From NCBI GenBank assembly GCA_041060555.1, contig JBEUDS010000003.1: DNA of 64,000 bases. The stretch is one strand, 5' to 3'. The notes beneath the pieces are model-generated. The model had not been told where the DNA came from, did not search any database, and saw only the letters and a program-made list of their open reading frames with translations. Of the stretch, positions 45,672-53,872 are shown piece after piece. The translations under genes were made by a program, and so were the position numbers. Source of the DNA: CAUJIW01 sp963205175. Its GTDB lineage: Bacteria > Pseudomonadota > Alphaproteobacteria > Sphingomonadales > Sphingomonadaceae. Numbering within the stretch: position 1 is the stretch's first letter; every line of letters begins with the position of its first letter.

Positions 45672-46121
45672 ATGCGGATGACGTTTGATTTTGGAAGGCC
45701 GGAGGCCTTTGCGTGTATGCGTCGTCGTTCGAAACGCCCGTCGGTGTTGATCGCCGCCACCATCCAGGTCGGTGAGGAGCGGCTGCTCGGGCGTGTTCGC
45801 AACGTTTCCACCGGCGGCATGATGATCGAATGCGGTCGCCGGTTGCGCAAGGGCGAGCCGATCTGCGTCGAGTGCAACAAGTTCGGCACGTTTCACGGGC
45901 ATGTGGCGTGGTCGGAGGGCGGCCGCTTCGGCATGGCCTTTGATCAGCCGATCGATGTCACCGCCTTTGGTCTGCCGGCCAATGATACCGCGCCCGCCGC
46001 CGAAACCACCGAAACCGCCGAATCCGCGATGCCCGATGCGGCGTCAGCGACGCCAGATCCGCCGGCGACCCGGCCGACCCGGCTCTTCGGTGGCAAGCCG
46101 CTCAATCGCTGGGTTTACTGA
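45672..46121 (+). CDS. PilZ domain protein
   Basis: 149 residues. Seen: the c-di-GMP motif RRRSKRPSV (RxxxR) and NVSTGGMMIEC (NxSxxG), and the beta-barrel section HGHVAWSEGGRFGMAFDQPID. After residue 100 the sequence becomes a Pro/Ala/Thr/Glu-rich tail ending in RPTRLFGGKPLNRWVY. Single-domain PilZ proteins respond to c-di-GMP; with the flagellar genes around it, a role in motility control is possible but not shown. Confidence 0.88.
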   Translation: MRMTFDFGRPEAFACMRRRSKRPSVLIAATIQVGEERLLGRVRNVSTGGMMIECGRRLRKGEPICVECNKFGTFHGHVAWSEGGRFGMAFDQPIDVTAFGLPANDTAPAAETTETAESAMPDAASATPDPPATRPTRLFGGKPLNRWVY

Positions 46122-46211
46122 ACCTTCGACTTTGCGGAAGCGCCGGTTCGGCCGGTTCCTTGCTGCGGCCGCGAGCCGCCAATCTTCTCCCCTTGCCGGA
46201 TGCCAACGCGA

Positions 46212-46241
46212 AACCGGCGCACCCCGAGGGATGCGCCGGTT
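46212..46241. terminator. bidirectional terminator hairpin between pilZ and flgH
   Basis: Perfect 10-base arms AACCGGCGCA and TGCGCCGGTT with a 10-base loop, located in the 152-base gap between convergent genes. On the minus strand it is followed by TTCGCGTT, so it fits the flgFGAH operon end best. Confidence 0.65.
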
Positions 46242-46273
46242 CCGTGGCAGCGGTGGGAACAGACCGCTCGGGC

Positions 46274-47029
46274 TCAGAAGGGGAACAGGGCGTCGTAAAG
46301 CTGCTGGCCGTAGCGAGCCTGCTGGACGTCGGTCAGCTGGCCGCGACCCCCGTAGGAAATGCGGGCCTCGGCGATCTGGGTGTGGTTGATGGTATTGTCG
46401 CGGCTGATGTCCTCGGGACGGACGATGCCGGCGATCACCAGTTCGCGAACCTCGAAGTTGACCCGGACCTCCTGGCGACCCTGGATGGCAAGGTTGCCAT
46501 TGGGAAGGACGCCGGTGACAACGGCGGCAACGGTGAGGTTGATGGTCTCCGACCGCTGGACCTGCCCCGTGCCCGTCGAGTTCGATGCCGAGGAGCCGTC
46601 GATCAGCGACGACGGGTCAACCGCGTTGGGCAGCACCTTGTTCAGTTTGCTCTCAAGGCCGAGGAAATTGGGCATGCCGGCCTTTTCCGAGTTGGTGCGG
46701 GTGCGGCTGGTGGTGTTGGCGACCTGGGCCCTGTCGGCGATATTGATGTTGACGGTCACGATGTCGCCCGTCTTGGCCGCGCGCTGATCCCGGAAGAATG
46801 CGCGAGCGCCGGTGCGCCACAACGAGGTGCCTGACTGCGCGGTCTCGGTTGATCGCGGTGGCTGCCCTGTCAGTCCCTGCTGGGCGATGGAGGCTTCCAC
46901 CGCCGGCGCGGCGACGTTCTCGATGGGCGTGAATTTCGGTGCGCGGCCGATATTGGCGACACGCTCGGCAGTGCCGCAGGCCGCAAGCGAGAGGGCAGCG
47001 CCGGTCAGGATCAGGATACGGTTCCACAT
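46274..47029 (-). CDS. flgH: flagellar L-ring lipoprotein
   Basis: Outer-membrane ring around the flagellar rod. 251 residues from MWNRILILTG with AAGGGTG upstream. Seen: lipobox LSLAAC (Cys18), SLWRTGARAFFRDQRAAKTGDIVTVNINIADRAQ, QVQRSETINLTVAAVVTGVLPNGNLAIQGRQEVRVN, and the conserved end LTDVQQARYGQQLYDALFPF. Last gene of flgFGAH. Confidence 0.96.
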   Translation of the reverse strand: MWNRILILTGAALSLAACGTAERVANIGRAPKFTPIENVAAPAVEASIAQQGLTGQPPRSTETAQSGTSLWRTGARAFFRDQRAAKTGDIVTVNINIADRAQVANTTSRTRTNSEKAGMPNFLGLESKLNKVLPNAVDPSSLIDGSSASNSTGTGQVQRSETINLTVAAVVTGVLPNGNLAIQGRQEVRVNFEVRELVIAGIVRPEDISRDNTINHTQIAEARISYGGRGQLTDVQQARYGQQLYDALFPF

Positions 47030-47082
47030 GATGTTCACCCTTGTCTCTATGTCGTTGGCCAATGATGGCATCGGGTCGGGGG

Positions 47083-47568
47083 TCAGAAATTGCCGGCCAG
47101 TGCCGCCGGCAGGACGGCGGTTGTCACCCGTACCAGTCCCTGGGACACGACCTCGGCGTCGATCACCTGCTTCGAACTGAGGTTCTGGACGCGGATCAGC
47201 TTGCCGGCGGCGCCGCTTTCCATGGCCCGGCCGGAGGCCGCGATGGTGAGCGGTCCGCGGCGCAGCACCATGCTCACCGCCTGGCCCTTCTTGACGAGCT
47301 CCGGCTCCTGGACGTCGAGCGCCCGGACGATCATGCCGGGCATGAGGGCGCGGCGCGCTTCCTTGCCGACGATGGCGCCCATCGGCAGGGCGCCACGCGC
47401 TTCCGTGTCGGTGCCCGGGCGCGTGGTCAGCGCGGCGGCGTCGATGAGCTCCCCGCGCGCCACCGGAATCTCGACAACCGCGATGGTCTGCTGGGGCGCG
47501 GCAGCGGCAGTTGAGGCGACGCAGAGCGTGGCGAGAACGGCGAAGGCAATTGAGCGTTTCATGGTCAT
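47083..47568 (-). CDS. flgA: flagella basal-body P-ring formation chaperone
   Basis: Periplasmic chaperone for P-ring assembly. 161 residues; start overlaps the flgG stop (TGATG). Seen: signal peptide (FAVLATLCVASTAAAA), then an SAF-like C-terminal domain with VKKGQAVSMVLRRGPLTIAASGRAMESGAAGKLIRVQNLSSKQVIDAEV. It is shorter than E. coli FlgA because the N-terminal region is cut down, which is common in alphaproteobacteria. Confidence 0.92.
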   Translation of the reverse strand: MTMKRSIAFAVLATLCVASTAAAAPQQTIAVVEIPVARGELIDAAALTTRPGTDTEARGALPMGAIVGKEARRALMPGMIVRALDVQEPELVKKGQAVSMVLRRGPLTIAASGRAMESGAAGKLIRVQNLSSKQVIDAEVVSQGLVRVTTAVLPAALAGNF

Positions 47569-48353
47569 CACCGGATCTGAGTGGTGGCGTTCATCATCTC
47601 GTCGGCGGTCTGGATCACTTTCGAATTCATCTCATAGGCGCGCTGGGCGGTGATGAGTGCCGTGATCTCGCTGACGGGATTGACGTTGGAGGTCTCCAGG
47701 AAGCCCTGACGCAGCTTGCCGAAGCCGGCGTCGCCGGGCAGGCCGACCGTCGGAGCACCGGAGGACGGGCTTTCAATCAGCAGGTTGTTGCCGATCGATT
47801 CCAGGCCTGCCTCGTTGGGAAAGGTGGCCAGCTCGATCTGGCCGACGGTCTGATAGTCGACCTGGCCGTCGATCTTAACCTGGACGATGCCGTTCTCGCT
47901 GATCGACACGTCGACGGCGTCGGCCGGCACGGTGACGCCGGGCTGGATGCGGTAGCCCTCCGGGGTCACCAGTTCGCCGTTGTCGGAAAGCTGGAACGAG
48001 CCGGCGCGCGCATAGGCATCCTCGCCGGTTGGCAGCTGGATGCGGAAGTAGCCGCGTCCGTCGATCGCCATGTCGTAGTCGTTGTAGGTCTGGGTCATGT
48101 TGCCCTGCTCGGTGATGCGATAGACGCCACCGGCGCGCACACCGACGCCGATCTGGATGCCGCTGGCATTACGGGTGTCCGCCGCCGAGGTCTGGGCACC
48201 AACCCGCTGGACGGTCTGGTAGAGCAGGTCCTGGAATTCCGCGCGCTGCCGCTTGAATCCCGTGGTGTTCATGTTGGCGATATTGTTCGAGATAACCTCG
48301 ACATTGAGCTGCTGGGCCAGCATGCCCGTCGCGGCGATGTTCAGTGAGCGCAT
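47568..48353 (-). CDS. flgG: flagellar distal rod protein
   Basis: 261 residues, exact family length. Seen: SLNIAATGMLAQQLNVEVISNNIANMNTTGFKRQRAEFQDL, the rod-family signature; the long GYRIQPGVTVPADAVDVSISENGIV segment, and the end SEITALITAQRAYEMNSKVIQTADEMM. Exported by the flagellar type III apparatus without a signal peptide. Confidence 0.97.
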   Translation of the reverse strand: MRSLNIAATGMLAQQLNVEVISNNIANMNTTGFKRQRAEFQDLLYQTVQRVGAQTSAADTRNASGIQIGVGVRAGGVYRITEQGNMTQTYNDYDMAIDGRGYFRIQLPTGEDAYARAGSFQLSDNGELVTPEGYRIQPGVTVPADAVDVSISENGIVQVKIDGQVDYQTVGQIELATFPNEAGLESIGNNLLIESPSSGAPTVGLPGDAGFGKLRQGFLETSNVNPVSEITALITAQRAYEMNSKVIQTADEMMNATTQIR

Positions 48354-48371
48354 GGGTTTCTTCTCCTGAAA

Positions 48372-49112
48372 TTACTGGACCCGGCCGAGCTTTTCGATGC
48401 CGCGCTGGCGGATGTCGTCATACTTGTCGAGCAGTCTGGTGGTGCTCTGGTAGGCGCGCAGGATCTCGATCATGTCGGCCAGCTCGATGACCGGCTTGAC
48501 ATTGGAGCCCTCGATCACGCCCGACTTCAGCTTCACCTCTTCCGGCGGCAAGGCCTTGCCGCCCTCGCCGGTCATCATCGAGGCACCGATCTTCTTCATC
48601 TGCACCTCGCTTTCGAACGCGGTGACCAGCAGGCGCCCGCGCGGACCGAGGTTGGAGGAGACGGTGCCATCGCTGGCGATGTGAAAATCGGTTTCCTGGG
48701 GGGTGAACTGGATCGGCTGTTCGCCATCGCTCATCACCTGGGCGCCGCTGTCGGTCACCAGGTATCCCTCGTCGGAGATGCGGAAGTTGCCGTTGCGGGT
48801 GTAGGCGATCTGGCCGTCTTCGGTGCGTATGGTGAAATAGCCTTCACCCACCAGGGCGACGTCCGTCGGTTCGTTGGTCGGAATGAGATCGCCCGCGGTG
48901 GTGTCGTGGGCGAAGCCCTGGTCAAGCACGAACGACACCGGTTTGGCGCTGTCGGTGAGGCTGGAGTCCATCTTTTCGAGATAGGTCTCGAAGATGGCGT
49001 TCTCGCGCTTGTAGCCCGCCGTGTTCATGTTCGCGATGTTGTTCGCGACAAGATCGAGCTGGCGGCGCAGGGCCTTCTGGTGCGACAGGGCGACGTAGTT
49101 CAGCGTATCCAT
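48372..49112 (-). CDS. flgF: flagellar proximal rod protein
   Basis: 246 residues from MDTLNYVALSHQKAL; the frame continues upstream but is not conserved. Seen: RRQLDLVANNIANMNTAGYKRENAIFETYLEKMD, DVALVGEGYFTIRTEDGQIAYTRNGNFRISDEGYLVT, and the end EGSNVKPVIELADMIEILRAYQSTTRLLDKYDDIRQ. It is the first gene of flgFGAH and has a sigma-54 site upstream. Confidence 0.95.
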   Translation of the reverse strand: MDTLNYVALSHQKALRRQLDLVANNIANMNTAGYKRENAIFETYLEKMDSSLTDSAKPVSFVLDQGFAHDTTAGDLIPTNEPTDVALVGEGYFTIRTEDGQIAYTRNGNFRISDEGYLVTDSGAQVMSDGEQPIQFTPQETDFHIASDGTVSSNLGPRGRLLVTAFESEVQMKKIGASMMTGEGGKALPPEEVKLKSGVIEGSNVKPVIELADMIEILRAYQSTTRLLDKYDDIRQRGIEKLGRVQ

Positions 49113-49150
49113 GGTGACCATGCCTTTTTGGAGGTCGATGACGAGATACA

Positions 49151-49167
49151 AGCAAACCTGATGCCAG
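49151..49167 (-). promoter_or_regulatory. sigma-54 promoter of flgF (CTGGCATC-N4-TTGCT)
   Basis: On the minus strand CTGGCATCAGGTTTGCT matches YTGGCACG-N4-TTGCW except at two positions (TC for CG); GG and GC keep the standard spacing. Initiation would be near 49140, 28 bases before flgF. Confidence 0.7.
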
Positions 49168-49268
49168 TTTTCTATCACATTGAAAAATATGAGTATTGTA
49201 TGATTTCGGCGCGCCGGAATGCGCGGGGTGGGCAAAAATGGCCGGGTGCCTTCTGCCGGGGCCGGTTC

Positions 49269-49284
49269 TCAACAGGTTGTTAAC
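49269..49284 (+). promoter_or_regulatory. CtrA-like box upstream of fliL (TCAA-N7-TTAAC)
   Basis: TCAACAGGTTGTTAAC differs at one base from the CtrA consensus TTAA-N7-TTAAC and lies 67 bases before fliL. A second GTTAAC follows at 49294. Early (class II) flagellar operons of Caulobacter are CtrA-activated. Confidence 0.45.
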
Positions 49285-49350
49285 CGTGCCGCCGTTAACG
49301 TATCGGTCAAGACGCGGCGCGACCGCCGCATCATTCGAGCTGGTGGACCC

Positions 49351-49860
49351 ATGGCGAGCAACGCAGACGCCGATCTGGACGATATCGAGGACGGCGACCT
49401 CAAGCGCAAGAAATGGAGCGGCAAGAAGATCGTCATGATCGCCGTGCCGGTGCTGGTGCTGCTCATCGGCGGCGGCGTCGCCGCGACCATGCTGATGGGC
49501 GGCGGCGAACATAAATCCGAGGAGCAGGCCGAGGAAGAGGATCCCGAGGCAGCGAAGATCGTCTATGTCGATCTGCCAGACCTGCTGGTCAACCTGAAGT
49601 CGCCGGACCGCAAGAGCAGCTTCCTCAAGCTGTCGATCTCGCTGGAGGTCAAGGGGCAGAAGCAGGCGGACGAGATCAAGGAAAAGATGCCGCGGGTGAT
49701 TGACGGTTTTCAGGTCTATCTGCGTGAACTGCGCATTGATGACCTGTCCGGATCGGCTGGCATGTTCCGCCTGAAGGAGGAGCTGCTGCGCCGGGTCAAT
49801 ACCAGCCTGGCGCCGCTCAAGGTCAACGACGTCCTGTTCAAAGAAATGCTGGTTCAGTAG
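49351..49860 (+). CDS. fliL: flagellar basal body-associated protein FliL
   Basis: Inner-membrane protein next to the stator. 169 residues from MASNADADLDDIED. Seen: an acidic then basic N-terminal tail (KRKKWSGKK), one transmembrane helix (IVMIAVPVLVLLIGGGVAATML), an acidic linker (EEQAEEEDPEA), and the periplasmic SPFH-like domain with YVDLPDLLVNLKSPDRKSSFLKLSISLEVK. It lies 2 bases upstream of fliM. Confidence 0.93.
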   Translation: MASNADADLDDIEDGDLKRKKWSGKKIVMIAVPVLVLLIGGGVAATMLMGGGEHKSEEQAEEEDPEAAKIVYVDLPDLLVNLKSPDRKSSFLKLSISLEVKGQKQADEIKEKMPRVIDGFQVYLRELRIDDLSGSAGMFRLKEELLRRVNTSLAPLKVNDVLFKEMLVQ

Positions 49861-49862
49861 CG

Positions 49863-50996
49863 ATGGCTGGTCCTGACGATATCGACGACACCGAGGGCCC
49901 TGACGACGACGCGCTGGCGGCCGAGTGGGCGGCCATGGCTGGTGACGAGAAGCCGGCCGACGAGGATGTCGCCGCGCAGTGGGAGCAGATGGCCGAGCAG
50001 GAGGACGAGGAGCTGATGTCCAGCGTCCAGTCCGGCCGCGTGCTCGACCAGGACGAGATCGACAGTCTGCTGGGCTTCGACGGCGACGACGAGGAGTCGG
50101 CGCGCACCGGTATCCAGGCGATCATCAATTCCAGCCTGGTGTCGTATGAACGCCTGCCGATGCTGGACGTCATTTTCGACCGGCTGGTACGCATGATGTC
50201 CACGTCGCTGCGCAACTTCACCTCCGACAACATCGAGGTCAGCCTCGACAACATCAGCTCGGTGCGGTTCGGCGACTATCTCAACTCGGTGCCGCTGCCG
50301 GCGATGATGGGCGTGTTCCAGGCCGCCGAGTGGGACAACTACGGCCTGATGACGGTGGATTCCAACCTCATCTACTCGATCGTCGACGTGCTGCTGGGCG
50401 GCCGTCGCGGTACCGCGCCGATGCGCATCGAGGGCCGGCCCTACACCACCATCGAGACCAATCTGGTCGAGCGGATGATCGACGTCATCCTGGCTGACCT
50501 CGCCGCGGCGTTCGAGCCGCTGTCGCCGGTGACCTTCCTGTTCGATCGCATCGAGACCAACCCGCGCTTTGCTTCCATTGCCCGGCCGACCAACGCGGCC
50601 GTGGTGGTGCGCCTGCGTGTCGACATGGAAGATCGCGGCGGCAAGCTGGAAATGCTGTTCCCCTATGCGACGCTCGAACCGATCCGCGAACTGCTGCTGC
50701 AGCGGTTCATGGGTGAAAAGTTCGGCCGGGACAGCATCTGGGAAACCCACCTGGCATCCGAACTGTGGCGCACCCGGGTCGATCTCGATGCCGTGCTCGA
50801 TGAACAGGTGATGAGCCTGGGTGAAGTGATGAGCCTCAAGGTCGGCCAGACCCTGGTGTTCAATGCCACGGTGCGTGACTCCATCGAGATGCGCTGTGGC
50901 GGTATTCCGTTGCTGACCGGTCGCCTGGGGCGGGCCGGCAAGCACATTGCCGTGCAGGTGCGGTCGTCAAACGCCCGACTGGAAGGAATTGCGTGA
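49863..50996 (+). CDS. fliM: flagellar motor switch protein FliM, with N-terminal extension
   Basis: C-ring protein that binds phospho-CheY. 377 residues. Seen: the CheY-binding motif VLDQDEIDSLLGF at residues 60-72 instead of at the very N-terminus, preceded by an acidic segment that repeats AAEWAAMA and AAQWEQMA; then NSSLVSYERLPMLDVIFDRLVRM, SSVRFGDYLNSVPLPAMMGVF, and the C-terminal SPOA part (VMSLKVGQTLVFNATV, CGGIPLLTGRLGRAGKHIAV). The stop overlaps the DUF6468 start. Confidence 0.95.
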   Translation: MAGPDDIDDTEGPDDDALAAEWAAMAGDEKPADEDVAAQWEQMAEQEDEELMSSVQSGRVLDQDEIDSLLGFDGDDEESARTGIQAIINSSLVSYERLPMLDVIFDRLVRMMSTSLRNFTSDNIEVSLDNISSVRFGDYLNSVPLPAMMGVFQAAEWDNYGLMTVDSNLIYSIVDVLLGGRRGTAPMRIEGRPYTTIETNLVERMIDVILADLAAAFEPLSPVTFLFDRIETNPRFASIARPTNAAVVVRLRVDMEDRGGKLEMLFPYATLEPIRELLLQRFMGEKFGRDSIWETHLASELWRTRVDLDAVLDEQVMSLGEVMSLKVGQTLVFNATVRDSIEMRCGGIPLLTGRLGRAGKHIAVQVRSSNARLEGIA

Positions 50997-51391
50997 TGAT
51001 TGGCTGGATTGTCGATGTCGTGCTGTGTCTGCTGTTGCTGGCGACCCTGGTCGGCGGGTGGCGATTGAACCAGCGCCTGCTGGGGCTGCGCCGGGATCGG
51101 GTGGAGATGGACGCGCTGATCAAGTCCCTCAACGCCACGGTCGGGAAGGCGGAATCGAGCATCCACATTCTTCGCGCGGCGGCGCAGGAGGCGGAGACGA
51201 CGCTGGCCGACCGTGTGGCTGCCGCACGCTCCCTGGTTGACGAGCTGACCATCATCACCGAGACCGGCGAACGTCTCGCCAACCGGATCGAACATGGTCT
51301 CACCGGAGGCGTGGCCGCCCGCCCGGCCGCCGCGCCGCTGCCGGTTGCCGAGCCAGCTCCCAAGCTCCATGCCCTCAAGGGCGTGCGGTAA
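50996..51391 (+). CDS. DUF6468 membrane protein in the fliM operon
   Basis: 131 residues. Seen: one N-terminal transmembrane helix (IVDVVLCLLLLATLVGGWRL), then a coiled-coil-like stretch (LGLRRDRVEMDALIKSLNATVGKAESSIHILRAAAQEAETTLADRVAAARSLVDEL) and a Pro/Ala-rich end. The family is found beside fliL/fliM in alphaproteobacteria and has no assigned role. The ATG overlaps the fliM stop (TGATG). Confidence 0.8.
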   Translation: MIGWIVDVVLCLLLLATLVGGWRLNQRLLGLRRDRVEMDALIKSLNATVGKAESSIHILRAAAQEAETTLADRVAAARSLVDELTIITETGERLANRIEHGLTGGVAARPAAAPLPVAEPAPKLHALKGVR

Positions 51392-51415
51392 CAGCGCGGG
51401 ACAGAGGGGCCACAC

Positions 51416-52057
51416 ATGGCGTTAGCATCGTTTTCCATTCGACCCCTGCCGCTGATTCTGGTGGCGGGTGCCGGTATTCTGGCGGTCAACGCCGCCAACG
51501 TGGTGACATCAGCCCCCTGGGGTGTCGGGGCGGCACAGGCGGCAGATGCGCCGGCGGCGACCGCCAAGACCGCGGCGACGGGCAAGACCGCCGTCCAGCC
51601 TGCCGGCACCAGGCAGGGCACGGCCAAACCTGCCGCTCCCGCCGCGCCGCAGAGCCGCGTGGAAGCGCAGTTGATGGATGACATCGCGTCGCGGCGGACC
51701 GCCTTCGACGAGCGTCAGAAGCAGCTGGAAATGCGCGAACGCCTGATGGAGGCAACCGAAAAGCGCGTCGAGGCGAAGATCGCCGAGCTGAAGGCGCTGG
51801 AAGGGCGACTGAAGCAGCTGACCGCTGTCCAGGAGGATCAGGCGAACAAGCAGTTTGCGTCGCTGGTCAAGGTCTATGAGACCATGAAGCCAAAGGATGC
51901 GGCGCCGATTTTCCAGAAGCTGGACATGCCGGTGCAGATCGCCGTGGCAACCCGCATGAAGGAAGCCAAAATGGCCGCCATACTGTCGGCGATGAACCCC
52001 GACTCCGCCAAGGCGCTGACCATGGCGCTCGCCGAACGCGCGAAGTTGCCAAGCTGA
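51416..52057 (+). CDS. MotE-like flagellar protein (MgtE N-terminal-like domain)
   Basis: 213 residues. Seen: an N-terminal helix (RPLPLILVAGAGILAV), a long Ala/Lys/Pro-rich linker, a coiled coil (RRTAFDERQKQLEMRERLMEATEKRVEAKIAELKALEGRLKQL), and a C-terminal MgtE-N-like domain (QFASLVKVYETMKPKDAAPIFQKLDMPVQIAVATRMKEAKMAAILSAMNPDSAKALT). This matches MotE, a periplasmic chaperone or partner of MotC/MotB in rhizobia; the exact target here is unknown. Confidence 0.82.
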   Translation: MALASFSIRPLPLILVAGAGILAVNAANVVTSAPWGVGAAQAADAPAATAKTAATGKTAVQPAGTRQGTAKPAAPAAPQSRVEAQLMDDIASRRTAFDERQKQLEMRERLMEATEKRVEAKIAELKALEGRLKQLTAVQEDQANKQFASLVKVYETMKPKDAAPIFQKLDMPVQIAVATRMKEAKMAAILSAMNPDSAKALTMALAERAKLPS

Positions 52058-52063
52058 TTGCGC

Positions 52064-52078
52064 TTAACCTGCTTTTTA
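52064..52078 (+). promoter_or_regulatory. CtrA-like box upstream of cheZ (TTAA-N7-TTTA)
   Basis: TTAACCTGCTTTTTA differs from TTAA-N7-TTAA at one position, in the 94-base gap between the motE-like gene and cheZ, the largest space in this operon. It suggests a second start point for cheZ and the genes after it. Confidence 0.4.
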
Positions 52079-52151
52079 CCTGCTGGATTTAACGTAACTG
52101 CAATCGGGCTCATTACGCCGCCAGATGATTACGTATTTGGAGAGTGCAAAC

Positions 52152-52805
52152 ATGTCAGGTCTCGCGACAGCCTCCATCACCGACAAGATCGAAGCCCTGC
52201 GTGAGCAGCGCGGTGACAGCGTCCAGGTTCGTGATATCGCGGGCATCGTGTCATCGATGGTGTCCTCGATGCAGGGCGAGTTGGAGCTCGCCGCTCTGAA
52301 GATCGGCAGTGAGCTGAAGGAACTGGTGGAGTTCATCAGCACTGCCAAGGCCGAGATCGCCTCGATCAAGCCCAGTGCACTGTCCAAGCAGGACATTCCG
52401 GGCGCGGCCGATGAACTGGACGCCATCGTGCAGCATACCGAGTCCGCCGCGGGGCAGATCATGGACTGCGCCGATGAGGTGACGGCGATTGCCGGGGAAT
52501 GCGAGGGCGAGCTGGCGGAGCGGCTGGGTGACATCGCCACCCGCATTTTCGAGGCGTCGAGCTTCCAGGACATTACCGGCCAGCGCGTGACCAAGGTCGT
52601 GCGGGTGCTCAAGCACATTGAGGAAAAACTTGGTCAGCTGGCCGAGGCGGTGGGGGATACCCATGTCCCGGCGGCGGAAAAGGAAATCCACCTCGACGAG
52701 AAGGGTGATCCGGTCGATCCCAAGGAACTGTTGAACGGTCCGGCGCTTGAGGGTCTTGGCAACAACCAGGACGATATCGACGCGCTGCTGGCGAGCTTCG
52801 ACTGA
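52152..52805 (+). CDS. cheZ: CheZ-family chemotaxis phosphatase
   Basis: Probably dephosphorylates CheY-P. 217 residues from the ATG at 52152, which has GGAGAG 7 bases upstream; the ATG at 52125 has none. Seen: a long helical hairpin with EASSFQDITGQRVTKVVRVLKHIEEKL, where Asp140 and Gln144 match the E. coli catalytic pair, and a C-terminal QDDIDALLASFD peptide like the CheY-binding tail. Overall similarity beyond these motifs is limited. Confidence 0.85.
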   Translation: MSGLATASITDKIEALREQRGDSVQVRDIAGIVSSMVSSMQGELELAALKIGSELKELVEFISTAKAEIASIKPSALSKQDIPGAADELDAIVQHTESAAGQIMDCADEVTAIAGECEGELAERLGDIATRIFEASSFQDITGQRVTKVVRVLKHIEEKLGQLAEAVGDTHVPAAEKEIHLDEKGDPVDPKELLNGPALEGLGNNQDDIDALLASFD

Positions 52806-52814
52806 CGACAGGTG

Positions 52815-53315
52815 ATGCCCACCGGCGCGGGAGATCGGCCGTCTTCTGCCGCCAGTGACCACATGGCCGTGGGCACGGGCAGTAACGGATTGCTGCTCAC
52901 ACTGATGTTGTTTCTCGTTGCGCTGTTCGCGGCCCTGGTGGCCGTGGAGACGCCTCCACGGCACGATCAGCCCGATCTGCCGCCCGCGCTGAGCCTCCTC
53001 GCGCCGCACGGTGCGGTGACCCCGACCGGTATCCGGTTGACCACCCCGTTTTTCGTAACCGACTCCGCCGCCCTGACCGAGGCCGGAGTCGCTTTTCTGC
53101 CGGCAGTGTCGGCGGCCGCCCGTCGGTTGCGCGAGGGTGAGCGGCTTGCCCTCGATGTCGTCCCGCTATCCGCCGATGCCGAGCTGGCGGCGACCCGCCT
53201 GGCGACGCTGGCGACGGCCCTGAGCGCCCATGGCGTCAGTCTGCCCGATGTCGCGCTGGGGTCGGCGCGCGGGCAGGGCAATGGCATGATTCATCTACTG
53301 GCTCGGGAGGCGTGA
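52815..53315 (+). CDS. MotB/OmpA-like protein lacking the ion-channel Asp
   Basis: 166 residues. Seen: one N-terminal transmembrane helix (GLLLTLMLFLVALFAALVAV) with no Asp, then a domain shaped like the OmpA/MotB peptidoglycan-binding fold: FFVTDSAALTEAGVAFLPAVSAAARRLREGERLALDVVPLS, LAATRLATLATALSAHGVS and a final GQGNGMIHLL. The typical NxxLSxxRA motif is reduced. Starts 9 bases after cheZ and overlaps the next gene by one base. Confidence 0.6.
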   Translation: MPTGAGDRPSSAASDHMAVGTGSNGLLLTLMLFLVALFAALVAVETPPRHDQPDLPPALSLLAPHGAVTPTGIRLTTPFFVTDSAALTEAGVAFLPAVSAAARRLREGERLALDVVPLSADAELAATRLATLATALSAHGVSLPDVALGSARGQGNGMIHLLAREA

Positions 53316-53872
53316 TGCTGACGCGTCGCCCCGGAACGGCCTGGCAGCTGACCTTCGCGGACATGCTGAGCCAGCTTCTGTGCCTGCTGGTGCTCGCCTA
53401 CAGCCTCAAGATCCAGGCCGATGACGGTCGCTCGATGGCGCTGGCGGCCATTCGCGGTCTGTTTGGCGGGCAGGCGATCGAGGCCATGCCGCCGGCATCC
53501 CAGGCCGGCGCGGGCACGACCGCCAACTATCTGACGACCTGGTTGCAGACAAGGCTCGCCGATGCGCCGGCGCTTGCCGGGATGGCAGTCCAGCCGACGG
53601 GACAGGCGTCGCGCCTCCTCCCTGATCCCGGCCTGATCCGCGATCGCGAGGCGCTGCGCCAGCTGGCGGAAATCCTTGACCGATCGGGTCGGCGGGTGGC
53701 CATTGTGGCGATGTCGCCGACCAATGACCCGCAGGCATGGTCGCGGGCGGCGGGATCGGCGGCGATGCTTGCCCGTGCCTTGCGTGACAATGGCCTGGCG
53801 GCGATACCCCGGCTGGTTGTGCAATCCGATGGTGACGGATTGTTCATTGATGTGGAAGAAGATGGGGCATGA
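53315..53872 (+). CDS. MotB-like protein with channel aspartate
   Basis: 185 residues, GGGAGG Shine-Dalgarno. Seen: an N-terminal W-Q-L-TFADMLSQLLCLLVLAYSLKI helix, where the FAD Asp matches the proton-binding Asp of MotB/PomB/ExbD, and a periplasmic domain with LIRDREALRQLAEILDRSGRRVAIVAMS and AAGSAAMLARALRDNGL that resembles a degenerate OmpA domain. No MotA-like partner is in the window. It is coupled to the 987-residue gene downstream (ATGA overlap). Confidence 0.65.
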   Translation: MLTRRPGTAWQLTFADMLSQLLCLLVLAYSLKIQADDGRSMALAAIRGLFGGQAIEAMPPASQAGAGTTANYLTTWLQTRLADAPALAGMAVQPTGQASRLLPDPGLIRDREALRQLAEILDRSGRRVAIVAMSPTNDPQAWSRAAGSAAMLARALRDNGLAAIPRLVVQSDGDGLFIDVEEDGA

